A program made the position numbers and the translations under genes. 64,000 nt of DNA, taken from positions 52,281-116,280 of the forward strand of contig NZ_UPSE01000166.1 in NCBI RefSeq assembly GCF_900573885.1, given 5' to 3'. Origin of the DNA: Pseudomonas viridiflava (GTDB lineage Bacteria; Pseudomonadota; Gammaproteobacteria; Pseudomonadales; Pseudomonadaceae). Below, one piece after another: positions 20,275 to 27,753 of this stretch (positions are counted from its first letter, which is position 1; each line of letters starts with the position of its first letter). A model generated the notes under the pieces. It was not told the origin of the DNA. It searched no databases and saw only the letters and a list, made by a program, of their open reading frames with translations.

Positions 20275-20616
20275 CTAAGTTTCCGGCCCGACCTGATAAT
20301 CGCCCAGATGGCGGCCCCGGTCGGCATTTACACGGCGCAGTTCGGCTTGTAAATGCAGGCACCAGATCGCCGGCTCATCGCTTACGCTGTAACCCAGCTC
20401 AGCCAGGTTCGCGGCAATTGCAGCGAGCACCTCTTCGGCCACGTAAGGCCCGTGGAATGGGCCTTGCGTCTTGATTGCGGAAGGTTGGGAGGCGGCCATA
20501 CCGGCGCCACAGATAAGCACCCACAGGCCGTTTTCGCCTGCTAGCGGGCGGATCACGCATTCGATACGGGTGATCAATCCAAGACATTGACGGGTGAGGC
20601 AGAGGCGGCGCTTCAT
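20275..20616 (-). CDS. Conserved hypothetical protein
   Basis: 113 residues from ATG 20616 (a GTG one codon earlier is possible; GAGGG lies just upstream). The sequence MKRRLCLTRQCLGLITRIEC is followed by a beta-rich segment (ENGLWVLICGAGMAAS) and FHGPYVAEEVLAAIAANLAELGY. No signal peptide is evident and no domain was recognised. Its position between a UPF0114 gene and a Lon-like protease gene matches PA4575 of PAO1 from memory. It is bracketed by the two DnaA-box-like pairs. Confidence 0.65.
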   Translation of the reverse strand: MKRRLCLTRQCLGLITRIECVIRPLAGENGLWVLICGAGMAASQPSAIKTQGPFHGPYVAEEVLAAIAANLAELGYSVSDEPAIWCLHLQAELRRVNADRGRHLGDYQVGPET

Positions 20617-20698
20617 CACGGCGGCCCTCGCGTGGTCTGGCGGTCAGACTACACCTGGCCTGGCGCTTCAGGGAAGCCCGCAGGTTATCCCCGACTGC

Positions 20699-20719
20699 TG
20701 TGGATAACTCTGTGGATGG
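20699..20719 (+). promoter_or_regulatory. DnaA-box-like pair (second copy)
   Basis: TGTGGATAA followed 12 bases on by TGTGGATGG, in the 189-nt gap upstream of the hypothetical gene. A TTATCCCCG half-match precedes it. Apart from these sites the gap holds nothing I recognise. Confidence 0.4.
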
Positions 20720-20805
20720 ACCGTGGGAAAGCCGGCCCAGCCACCATCCGCTGTGGCCGGGCGCGAACTGCTCAATGACTGACCAGCCATCGGGCGATCA
20801 TTCCT

Positions 20806-23259
20806 TCATCTGACGTCGGCTTTTGACCCCGCTTTGCCGGTCAACACAGCGGCTGCTTCCGCTTCGACACTTTTCTCTTCCTCTTCCTCAAGGCCCATCT
20901 CGGCGATTTCACGCAAGCGCTCCACTACCCGCGCGTTCACGCTGCCGTCCGGGAACTCACCGTTCTCGTCTGCCACGCCCACCGCCTCACCAACGAGCAG
21001 CCCCAGCGCCTCGTCCACCTGCCGAACGGCGTACACGTTGAACAGCCCGGCACGCACGGCTTGCAGCACGCGTTCGTCGAGCATCAACGTGGCCACGTTG
21101 GCGTGCGGAATGATCGCGCCCTGCTCGCCCGTCAGCCCGCGCGCTTCACAGAGCCGGAAGAAGCCTTCGATTTTCTCGTTAACGCCGCCGACCGCCTGCA
21201 CTTCGCCGAACTGGTTAATGGAGCCGGTGATCGCATAGCACTGCTTGAGCGGCGTGCGCGACAACGCGGAAATCAAGGTGCACACCTCGCCCAGCGAGGC
21301 GCTGTCGCCGTCGACATAGCCGTACGACTGCTCCAGCGCGATGCTCGCGGAAATCGCCAGCGGAAATTCCTGGGCGTAGCGGCTGCCGAGGTAGCCGGTA
21401 AGAATCATCACGCCTTTGGAGTGAATCGGCTGACCGAGATTGACCTCGCGCTCGATGTCGACAATACCGCTGTTGCCCGGATACACCGTGGCCGAAATGC
21501 GCGCCGGCACACCAAAGGCCGAGTCACCCACTTCCAGCACCGTCAGGCCGTTGCACTTGCCGACGGCCGCGCCTGCGGTGTCGATCAGAATGATGCCGGC
21601 CAGCATGTCGTCGAGAATCCGCGCCGATACCCGGCCGGTGCGCGTGGCCTTGGCTTTCAGGGCGCGCTCGATATGGCCGGCGTCGGTAACCGTGTCGTTG
21701 GCCAGCTGACGAATAAAGTCTGCCTCGCTAACCAACTGGAACAAGTCGCCAATGCGCGCCGACAGGCGCCCCTGATGCTCGGCCAGTCGCGCGCTGTAAG
21801 TCGCCAGCCGCGCCACTGCATCGGCGGTCAACGGCGCCATGCCCTCTTCCGAAGTGCGGGTTTTCAGCAGCTGGGCAAACTGTTCCAGGCTGTCGTCGTG
21901 CAGCGGAATGTCTTCGTCGAAATCCACCAGTACGCGAAACATCTCCTGGAAGTCCGGGTCATGGTCCTGCAGGGCGTAATACAGCTGACGGGAACCGATG
22001 ATCACCACTTTGATGTGCAGCGGAATCACTTGCGGCGTCAGCGTCACGGTGGCCAGACGGCCCAGCTCACCGAGCGGCGACTCCATCTTCAACTTGCGCG
22101 CATGCAGGGCACGCTTCAGCGCGTCCCACACAAACGGCTCGCCGAGCATCTTCTCGGCTTCCAACACCAGAAAGCCGCCGTTGGCACGGTGTAATGCGCC
22201 TGGGCGCAACTGCCGGTAGCTGGTGTAGAGCGCGCCCTGGTCGGTGCTGTATTCGATGCGACCAAACAGGTTGTCGTAGGTGGGGTGCGACTCGAAAACC
22301 ACCGGCGCGCCGCCGCTGGCGTGGTGACCGACCACCAGGCTCGGGCAGTACTGCTCCTGCAGGAACTTGCGCGCCTCGGCGTCGACTTTATCCACATCCA
22401 CCAACTGCTCGACCACAGTCTTCAGCAGGTTGACTTGTACTGCCTGCAAGTACGCGCAAACGCCCGCATTCTCCGCGTACTTTTCCGACAGCGGCCCCAG
22501 CAAAGGCTGCAGGCCCAAGGTAATGGTTTCTTCATTGAGCTGGCGCAGTTGGTTGCTCGACTCACGCTTCCATTGCGGCAGGCTGGCGAGCTCCTCGTTC
22601 AGGCGCTCTTCCAAGGCCGAAATGTCGGCGTGATAACGCTCGCGCTCGGCTTCCGGCAGTTGCGCAAACTCGGCCTCGTCCAGCGCCTTGCCTTCCTTCA
22701 TTGGGGTGAAGGCGATATTGGTGCTGTCGCGGTACAGGGCGATTTCTTTTTCCAGCGACAGCCGCTCAATCACATCCAGCGCACGGTCGTAGCGCTGATT
22801 GAAGGCGCGGTCGATGGCGCTCTTTTTTTGCTGGTAGGCCGGGTGCTCAAACACGGCCGGAAAGGTGGCCATCAGGTTGTCGATCAGGCCTTCGATATCG
22901 GCGATAAACGCCGTGGCGGTGCCAGGCGGCAATTCCAGCGCGCGGGGTTCGCGGGTTTCATCGAAGTGGTTGACGTAGACCCAGTCCGAGGGCGTTTCCA
23001 GACGCTTGCCTTCGGCCTTGAGGTAACGCTTGACGAAGGAGAAGCGGCCGGTGCCCGGCTCGCCCATAACGAATACGTTGTAACCGGGGCGCGGCATCGC
23101 TACGCCAAACTGCAGCGCCTCTACCGCGCGCTCTTGGCCGAGTACGCCGCGGAACGGTTCCAGATCATCGGTGATGGTGAATTTGAACTGACTGGAATCG
23201 AAGGGACGGGTTAGCGCGTCGGGCGCCAAGCGCAAGCCATTGGCAACGGGATCAGGCAT
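20806..23259 (-). CDS. Lon-like ATP-dependent protease (AAA_32 / S16 peptidase)
   Basis: An 817-residue single-chain protease with an N-terminal AAA-like domain and a C-terminal Lon (S16) peptidase. The nucleotide loop is G66-E-P-G-T-G-R72: the usual lysine is arginine, which I believe is common in this AAA_32 subgroup. A long helical insertion spans roughly residues 140-330. The Ser-Lys dyad is visible as S655 in GDSASLGE and K696 in GGVNEKIEGFF. It differs from housekeeping Lon by lacking the Lon N-terminal substrate domain. It corresponds to PA4576 by position. The last 40 residues are acidic and low in complexity. Confidence 0.92.
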   Translation of the reverse strand: MPDPVANGLRLAPDALTRPFDSSQFKFTITDDLEPFRGVLGQERAVEALQFGVAMPRPGYNVFVMGEPGTGRFSFVKRYLKAEGKRLETPSDWVYVNHFDETREPRALELPPGTATAFIADIEGLIDNLMATFPAVFEHPAYQQKKSAIDRAFNQRYDRALDVIERLSLEKEIALYRDSTNIAFTPMKEGKALDEAEFAQLPEAERERYHADISALEERLNEELASLPQWKRESSNQLRQLNEETITLGLQPLLGPLSEKYAENAGVCAYLQAVQVNLLKTVVEQLVDVDKVDAEARKFLQEQYCPSLVVGHHASGGAPVVFESHPTYDNLFGRIEYSTDQGALYTSYRQLRPGALHRANGGFLVLEAEKMLGEPFVWDALKRALHARKLKMESPLGELGRLATVTLTPQVIPLHIKVVIIGSRQLYYALQDHDPDFQEMFRVLVDFDEDIPLHDDSLEQFAQLLKTRTSEEGMAPLTADAVARLATYSARLAEHQGRLSARIGDLFQLVSEADFIRQLANDTVTDAGHIERALKAKATRTGRVSARILDDMLAGIILIDTAGAAVGKCNGLTVLEVGDSAFGVPARISATVYPGNSGIVDIEREVNLGQPIHSKGVMILTGYLGSRYAQEFPLAISASIALEQSYGYVDGDSASLGEVCTLISALSRTPLKQCYAITGSINQFGEVQAVGGVNEKIEGFFRLCEARGLTGEQGAIIPHANVATLMLDERVLQAVRAGLFNVYAVRQVDEALGLLVGEAVGVADENGEFPDGSVNARVVERLREIAEMGLEEEEEKSVEAEAAAVLTGKAGSKADVR

Positions 23260-23402
23260 CGAAAATCCTTAGTTCAGATGGGCAGTCATCGTTCGCGGCC
23301 ATTCTGGCGCCGCCCGATTCTGTCTGGCAAGGCGTTCTTCCTTGACACCAACGCCCGTCACAACAAAGCTCCGTGCACCGCGTTAGAAGAAGAACAACCA
23401 CC

Positions 23403-25256
23403 TTGAAACGGACTTTATTCGCTCTGGCGTTAAGCATCACAGGCCTGGCCCACGCCGCCCCGACGCTGACGCAACAGCGCCTGCAAACGCTGGCGAACGA
23501 TCCGTACTGGATTGCGCTGAACCACTATGAAACCGGCAAGCTCGGCGGCTGGCGCAGCTATGTGGATGACCCGCATTTCTTCCTGGCGCCCAGCGGCGAG
23601 AGCCACCCGGACGCCGAGCTGGCCGCCACGCTGGCGGCCATTTACGCCGCGCCCGACAGCGGCGATAAACATGCGCAATGCGTTTATCCGGCGCGCACCC
23701 GCTGGCTGCGCGAACAGCTGCAACTCAGCGACCTGCCAACGCCCGATTGCAGCGAATACAACGCCTGGTTCAAAGACATCGCTCCGCACAGCGCGGTGCT
23801 TATTTTCCCGGCCGCCTACCTCAACAGTCCGTCGTCCATGTTCGGCCACACCTTGCTGCGTATCGACCAGGCCGACATCGACAGCGACAACACTGCCCTG
23901 CTCAGCTACGCGCTGAACTTCGGCGCGTTTATCGAAGGCATGGACAACAGCATTCTGTATGCCTGGAAGGGCCTGATGGGCGGCTACCCCGGCCTGTTCG
24001 CGCTGGTGCCCTACCGGGAGAAACTCGCCGAATACCGCAGCCTGGAAAACCGTGATTTATGGGAATACCGGCTAAACCTGACCCCCACCGAAACCGCGCG
24101 CATGGTCGAGCACGTTTGGGAGCTGAAACAGGTGCGCTTCGACTACTTTTTCTTTGATGAGAACTGCTCGTTCCGCTTGCTCGAACTGCTGGAAATTGCT
24201 CGCCCCGGCCTTAAGCTGACGGAGCAGTTTCCGATTACCGCCATTCCCACCGACACCGTGCGAGCGGTAAAAGACGCCGGTCTGGTAAAGAGCATCGATT
24301 ACCGCCCGTCTCGCGAGCGTGAATTGCTGGAGCGCGCCAAGCCGCTGAGTAGCGAGGAACAGCAGTGGGCGCTCAAGGTGGCGGATGACCCGGCAGAGCT
24401 GCAAAACCCGGCGTTCATGCAATTGGCCAGCGACCGCCAGGCTTTGATTCAGGACACTGCCTTTCGCCTGCAACGCTACCGCAGCGCCAGCGGCGAGCGC
24501 GACAGCAGCAGCGCTCAACGCAGCTACGCCTTGTTAAAAAGCATCAACCGCAACCCGCCGCCACCGCTAGCCGTCGAACGCCCCGGCCTGCCGGAACAGG
24601 GCCATGAATCGCGCACCTGGCAACTGGGTGCAGGCAGCCGTGACGATCGCGCGTTCGCGGATTACGGCCTGCGCATGGCCTACCACGACCTCAACGACAA
24701 CCTTTACGGTTTCCCCCTGGGCGCGCAGATCGAAATCCTGCAACTCAAACTGCGCCAATACGAAGGCAATCATTGGCAGTTGCAACGGCTCGACCTGGCC
24801 AACATCCGCTCGCTGACGCCGCGCAATGAGCTGCTGCAGCCGTGGTCGTGGCAGGTGGCGAGCGGGCTGGAGCGCGTGCTGGGAGAGGACGGCGACGAGC
24901 GTTTGGTGACTCATCTCAATGGTGGCGTGGGCGGCACGTGGGCGTTAACCGATAACACGCTGGGCTTTGCCCTCGGCACGGTGCGCATCGAGCACAACAG
25001 CGATTTTGCTGCGTTCGTGTCACCGGCCGCCGGCTTTAATACCGGGCTGCTGTGGAACAACCCGGTGGGCAACCTGAGCGTGGAAGCGCGCGGGGACTAC
25101 TTCGCCAATGGCGAGGTGCGGCGCAGCCTGAGCCTTAATCAGCAATGGGAAATTTCGACGAATTTGGGTCTGCGGTTATCGGCCAAACGCGAATTCAGCC
25201 AGCTTGCATCGCCTGAGAACGAGGTGAGCCTTGAGGTGAAGTGGTATCACTATTGA
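23403..25256 (+). CDS. DUF4105 periplasmic/outer-membrane protein
   Basis: About 617 residues with a Sec signal peptide (MKRTLFALALSITGLAHA, then APTL). The N-terminal half is the DUF4105 (Lnb N-terminal) domain, with the conserved SSMFGHTLLRI and FDENCSFRLLELL, which supply His and Cys of a possible papain-like active site. The C-terminal half is rich in alternating beta segments ending in LEVKWYHY with a terminal aromatic residue, suggesting an outer-membrane barrel. I chose TTG 23403 because it puts the signal peptide at the N-terminus; GTG 23373 is possible. Substrate unknown. Confidence 0.8.
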   Translation: MKRTLFALALSITGLAHAAPTLTQQRLQTLANDPYWIALNHYETGKLGGWRSYVDDPHFFLAPSGESHPDAELAATLAAIYAAPDSGDKHAQCVYPARTRWLREQLQLSDLPTPDCSEYNAWFKDIAPHSAVLIFPAAYLNSPSSMFGHTLLRIDQADIDSDNTALLSYALNFGAFIEGMDNSILYAWKGLMGGYPGLFALVPYREKLAEYRSLENRDLWEYRLNLTPTETARMVEHVWELKQVRFDYFFFDENCSFRLLELLEIARPGLKLTEQFPITAIPTDTVRAVKDAGLVKSIDYRPSRERELLERAKPLSSEEQQWALKVADDPAELQNPAFMQLASDRQALIQDTAFRLQRYRSASGERDSSSAQRSYALLKSINRNPPPPLAVERPGLPEQGHESRTWQLGAGSRDDRAFADYGLRMAYHDLNDNLYGFPLGAQIEILQLKLRQYEGNHWQLQRLDLANIRSLTPRNELLQPWSWQVASGLERVLGEDGDERLVTHLNGGVGGTWALTDNTLGFALGTVRIEHNSDFAAFVSPAAGFNTGLLWNNPVGNLSVEARGDYFANGEVRRSLSLNQQWEISTNLGLRLSAKREFSQLASPENEVSLEVKWYHY

Positions 25257-25276
25257 GCGTGGCGGGTGGCGCTTTT

Positions 25277-25352
25277 GTTGGGCTTCGCTGCGCTCAACCC
25301 AACCTACATGACTCTTGCATCGTAGGTTGGGTTGAGCAAAGCGAAGCCCAAC
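25277..25352. repeat. Long inverted repeat (31-bp arms), REP/MITE-like
   Basis: GTTGGGCTTCGC... (25277-25307) and ...GCGAAGCCCAAC (25322-25352) are reverse complements with one mismatch (GCG versus CAAAG region) around a 14-base loop. The motif family (GTAGGTTGGGTTGAGC with GCGAAGCCCAAC) is widely dispersed in proteobacterial genomes. It lies just after the DUF4105 gene and could act as a 3' hairpin. Confidence 0.75.
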
Positions 25353-25445
25353 GGGGGAAAAACCCGCACACAAGCTATACGCCGTTTTGACGTTTTTCTC
25401 ACAAAACCCCGCGCACACTAACTCTACCCTTCGAGGAGAGTTCAC

Positions 25446-25802
25446 GTGCGCCCCTTTCTGCTGTTAATCCCGATCCTGGCCCTGCTCGCCGCCTGCCAGA
25501 GCAGCTACGACTACCTGGTCGCCAACGGCTATCCCGAGCCGTTCGCCGCAGGCTATGCCGACGGGTGCGGCAGCGGGCGACAAGCGGCCGGGGCAATGAC
25601 GGGGAGTTTCAAGAAAAACGTACCGCGCTACCTGCGTGATGCGCAGTACGCCGAAGGCTGGTCCGACGGCTTCCGCCAATGCCAGGCCGAAATGCAAAGC
25701 GCGCAGCTGCGCGCTTATCAGGAGCAACGCTTAAGCGACCGCGACGAAAAATGGGAGCACGACACCGACCAGGCCATGGCCAAGGCGATGCGCTCCCACT
25801 AG
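25446..25802 (+). CDS. Small putative lipoprotein
   Basis: 118 residues from GTG 25446, with GAGGAG about 9 bases upstream. The N-terminus MRPFLLLIPILALLAACQSS has a clear lipobox (LAAC), so it should be lipidated at Cys17; Gln at +2 predicts outer-membrane sorting. The rest is polar with Gly/Tyr-rich turns (GYADGCGSGRQAAG) and an EGWSDGFRQCQ segment; the two further cysteines could pair. No domain recognised. It is convergent with the lipase gene, only 8 nt apart. Confidence 0.75.
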   Translation: MRPFLLLIPILALLAACQSSYDYLVANGYPEPFAAGYADGCGSGRQAAGAMTGSFKKNVPRYLRDAQYAEGWSDGFRQCQAEMQSAQLRAYQEQRLSDRDEKWEHDTDQAMAKAMRSH

Positions 25803-25810
25803 CGCCGTTG

Positions 25811-26953
25811 TTACAGGCGCATACCGACGTCGATGGCGCGGCGGGCCAGGTTGAGCACGGTGGTGCTCAGCAGCTCCAGCACCCAACGCAAAAACGCCAC
25901 GGTCAGGTTGGCCGCAGACGGCAACGGACGGCCGAGGAAGCGGAAGATCTGCACGATCAGGCTGTTCAGCGAATCACCAATGGCCGCGCACGCATTCGCG
26001 CCAGTCACCAACAGTCCGGCAATCTGGTCGAGCACTGTCATGGTACCGGTGATGGCAGTACCGGCGACTACGCCCAAGGCCTTGCCGATCACGTACTGCA
26101 TGGCTTGGGAAATCATCATCAGCGAGGTAGCTGAAAGCATCAGCACACTGCCGTTGGCGTTTTTCAGCCAGGCCTGCACGTCGCGCTCGAGCGTGGTTCG
26201 CTGCACGCGGCGCAAGCCGCTCCAGGTTGCATCGCCGATGGTGGTGCGGTAGTTGCCCATCTTGTGCGCGTCGAACGAGAACGAACTACCCCATGGCAGC
26301 TGACACACCGGACCGTCATCAGGCGCGTGGGCGAAAGGGAAAATGGGGATCATGCTGACCGGATCGGCCAGGTGATACACCCGGTGGATATTGTCCGAGC
26401 CCAGCTTGCTCGTCAGATTCCGGGCAAAACCGGCCACCCCGACGCGCGGCGCGCCGAAGGTGTACAGCTTGACGTTACCGATGCCGGCCTGACTAAGATG
26501 ATCCGCCGCCAACGAAGCCAGCGCGCCGCCCAGGCTGTGCCCCACGCAGTGAATGGTGCTTGGCTTGCGCCCGCGCATGAAGCGGTCGAGGTCATCGCGA
26601 AACGATTTGAAGGTTTCGTTGAAACCGGCGTGCACCGGCCAGGCACTTGGGCCCTGTTGCAGGCCGCAGTTGGCGTCGGTTAGCCAGTCCTGAGTAATGT
26701 CGGTACCGCGAAAGCCCAGCAGCACTTCGCCTTGCCTCGTGCCCAAGCCCTCAACGCCATAGGTGAAACCGGTGGTCTTGCGAATGATCGCGCCACTGGT
26801 GCCGGCAGACTGCTGCGCATTCTTGAAATCGAACAGGCCGCCGAGGCCCTCGGCGGAGGCATAGTCCTGCAGCGTTTCGGTCGAACCCATGCCTTTGGCG
26901 TAATACACGTGGAAGGCGACGCTGGCTGCTTGCTTAGGAGATAAAGAACTCAA
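25811..26953 (-). CDS. Class 3 lipase family protein, candidate T6SS-type lipase effector
   Basis: A 380-residue alpha/beta hydrolase. The triad is readable: S140 in VGHSLGGA, D197 in LADPVSMIP and H230 in FDAHKMGNY, with oxyanion-site residues GFRGTD at 81-86. There is no Sec signal. The C-terminal third has hydrophobic helices (LMLSATSLMMISQAMQYVIG; GVVAGTAITGTMTVLDQIAG), a feature of membrane-acting phospholipases. The start is TTG 26953 with AAGGGA upstream. The gene directly upstream encodes a small secreted beta-sandwich protein, the arrangement of lipase effector plus periplasmic immunity protein. Secretion by the T6SS encoded about 25 kb away is inference. Confidence 0.75.
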   Translation of the reverse strand: MSSLSPKQAASVAFHVYYAKGMGSTETLQDYASAEGLGGLFDFKNAQQSAGTSGAIIRKTTGFTYGVEGLGTRQGEVLLGFRGTDITQDWLTDANCGLQQGPSAWPVHAGFNETFKSFRDDLDRFMRGRKPSTIHCVGHSLGGALASLAADHLSQAGIGNVKLYTFGAPRVGVAGFARNLTSKLGSDNIHRVYHLADPVSMIPIFPFAHAPDDGPVCQLPWGSSFSFDAHKMGNYRTTIGDATWSGLRRVQRTTLERDVQAWLKNANGSVLMLSATSLMMISQAMQYVIGKALGVVAGTAITGTMTVLDQIAGLLVTGANACAAIGDSLNSLIVQIFRFLGRPLPSAANLTVAFLRWVLELLSTTVLNLARRAIDVGMRL

Positions 26954-27016
26954 ACCTGATTCCCTTCTGGCTCTGAAACAATGAAGTCACTAATAGCGAG
27001 GCTACTAATGCCGTGA

Positions 27017-27484
27017 TTATTTTTGCGGCACGCAAATACCGAAACTGCGAATTTCCGGATGGCCCGCAGGCTCATCATTGAGGTCGCACACCAGATTCAG
27101 TGGCTGCCCTTTCAATTCGCCGTGCTCATCGTAGTTGTCCTTACCGTGCAGCCAGCCTTTGTATTCCTTGCCCTGGTAAGACAGGCGCAGCTTTTGCTCG
27201 ATGACCGGCTGATGCGGCAAGCCTGCGGTTAGCGACTTGCCAGTAATAACCGGAAAGTGGAAACGCCCTTCGGCGTCGGTGACGGCGACCTTGCTGCCTT
27301 TCTCCTCCTTCCAGTGCCAGTCGTACTCCTGCGTGACCTCAACCCCTTGCACGGGCTTGCCATCAAGCAGAACGATGCCGTTCACCTCGGAAAACAAATA
27401 CAGCGTCTTGGAAAATGCCATTGCGTGTCCCTGTATTGATAGTCCCAATAGAAGCACTGCCAAAAAGGCTGCGATGCGACTCAT
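27017..27484 (-). CDS. Secreted beta-sandwich protein (DUF6795-like), possible immunity/partner of the lipase
   Basis: 155 residues with a Sec signal peptide (MSRIAAFLAVLLLGLSIQGHAMA). The mature part begins FSKTLYLFSEVNG and has a transthyretin/carboxypeptidase-regulatory-like pattern (GVEVTQEYDWHW, VTDAEGRFHFPVITGKSL). Two cysteines near the C-terminus (NLVCDLND and FGICVPQK) could form a disulfide. The start ATG 27484 has GAGGGA upstream; a longer frame to 27547 is rejected. It lies 63 nt upstream of the lipase on the same strand. I recall similar domains annotated as DUF6795; the immunity role is inferred from context only. Confidence 0.65.
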   Translation of the reverse strand: MSRIAAFLAVLLLGLSIQGHAMAFSKTLYLFSEVNGIVLLDGKPVQGVEVTQEYDWHWKEEKGSKVAVTDAEGRFHFPVITGKSLTAGLPHQPVIEQKLRLSYQGKEYKGWLHGKDNYDEHGELKGQPLNLVCDLNDEPAGHPEIRSFGICVPQK

Positions 27485-27679
27485 GTGTAGATCCCTCTCT
27501 ATCGCGCCAGGCGGCACGTAACCGCTTCTGACAGCAACCGCGCACAATCGATCCGGCCGCTCAGATAAGTGCGGAGTATATCCAAGGCCCGAAGTTGTTT
27601 GCGGCAGGCCGATGAGCAGATCGCCAGAGTTGGATGTGCGTCATGGTTTTGCGACCTGACCCTGTATCGCCGTTCCCAG

Positions 27680-27705
27680 GGTTCGCGACCAAGGTCGCTC
27701 CTACA
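27680..27705. repeat. Pseudomonas-type REP element
   Basis: Read on the minus strand as TGTAGGAGCGACC-TT-GGTCGCGAACC: an imperfect palindrome of the TGTAGGAGCGA(G/C)C...TCGCGAA type common between genes in pseudomonads. It lies directly beside the ettA terminator. The remaining 180 nt towards the secreted-protein gene show no further feature. Confidence 0.75.
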
Positions 27706-27706
27706 T

Positions 27707-27739
27707 AAAAAAACGGAGCCCTTGCGGCTCCGTTTTTTT
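27707..27739. terminator. Terminator of ettA (bidirectional)
   Basis: AAAAAAACGGAGCC pairs with GGCTCCGTTTTTTT around a short CTTGC loop. It lies 15 bases after the ettA stop, with T tracts on both strands. Confidence 0.92.
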
Positions 27740-27753
27740 GTTCAACCCAACGC

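Noticed and set aside
20178..20719. Chromosomal origin suggested by DnaA boxes
   Set aside because: No dnaA, dnaN, gyrB, parAB or AT-rich unwinding region is nearby; two pairs alone do not make an oriC.
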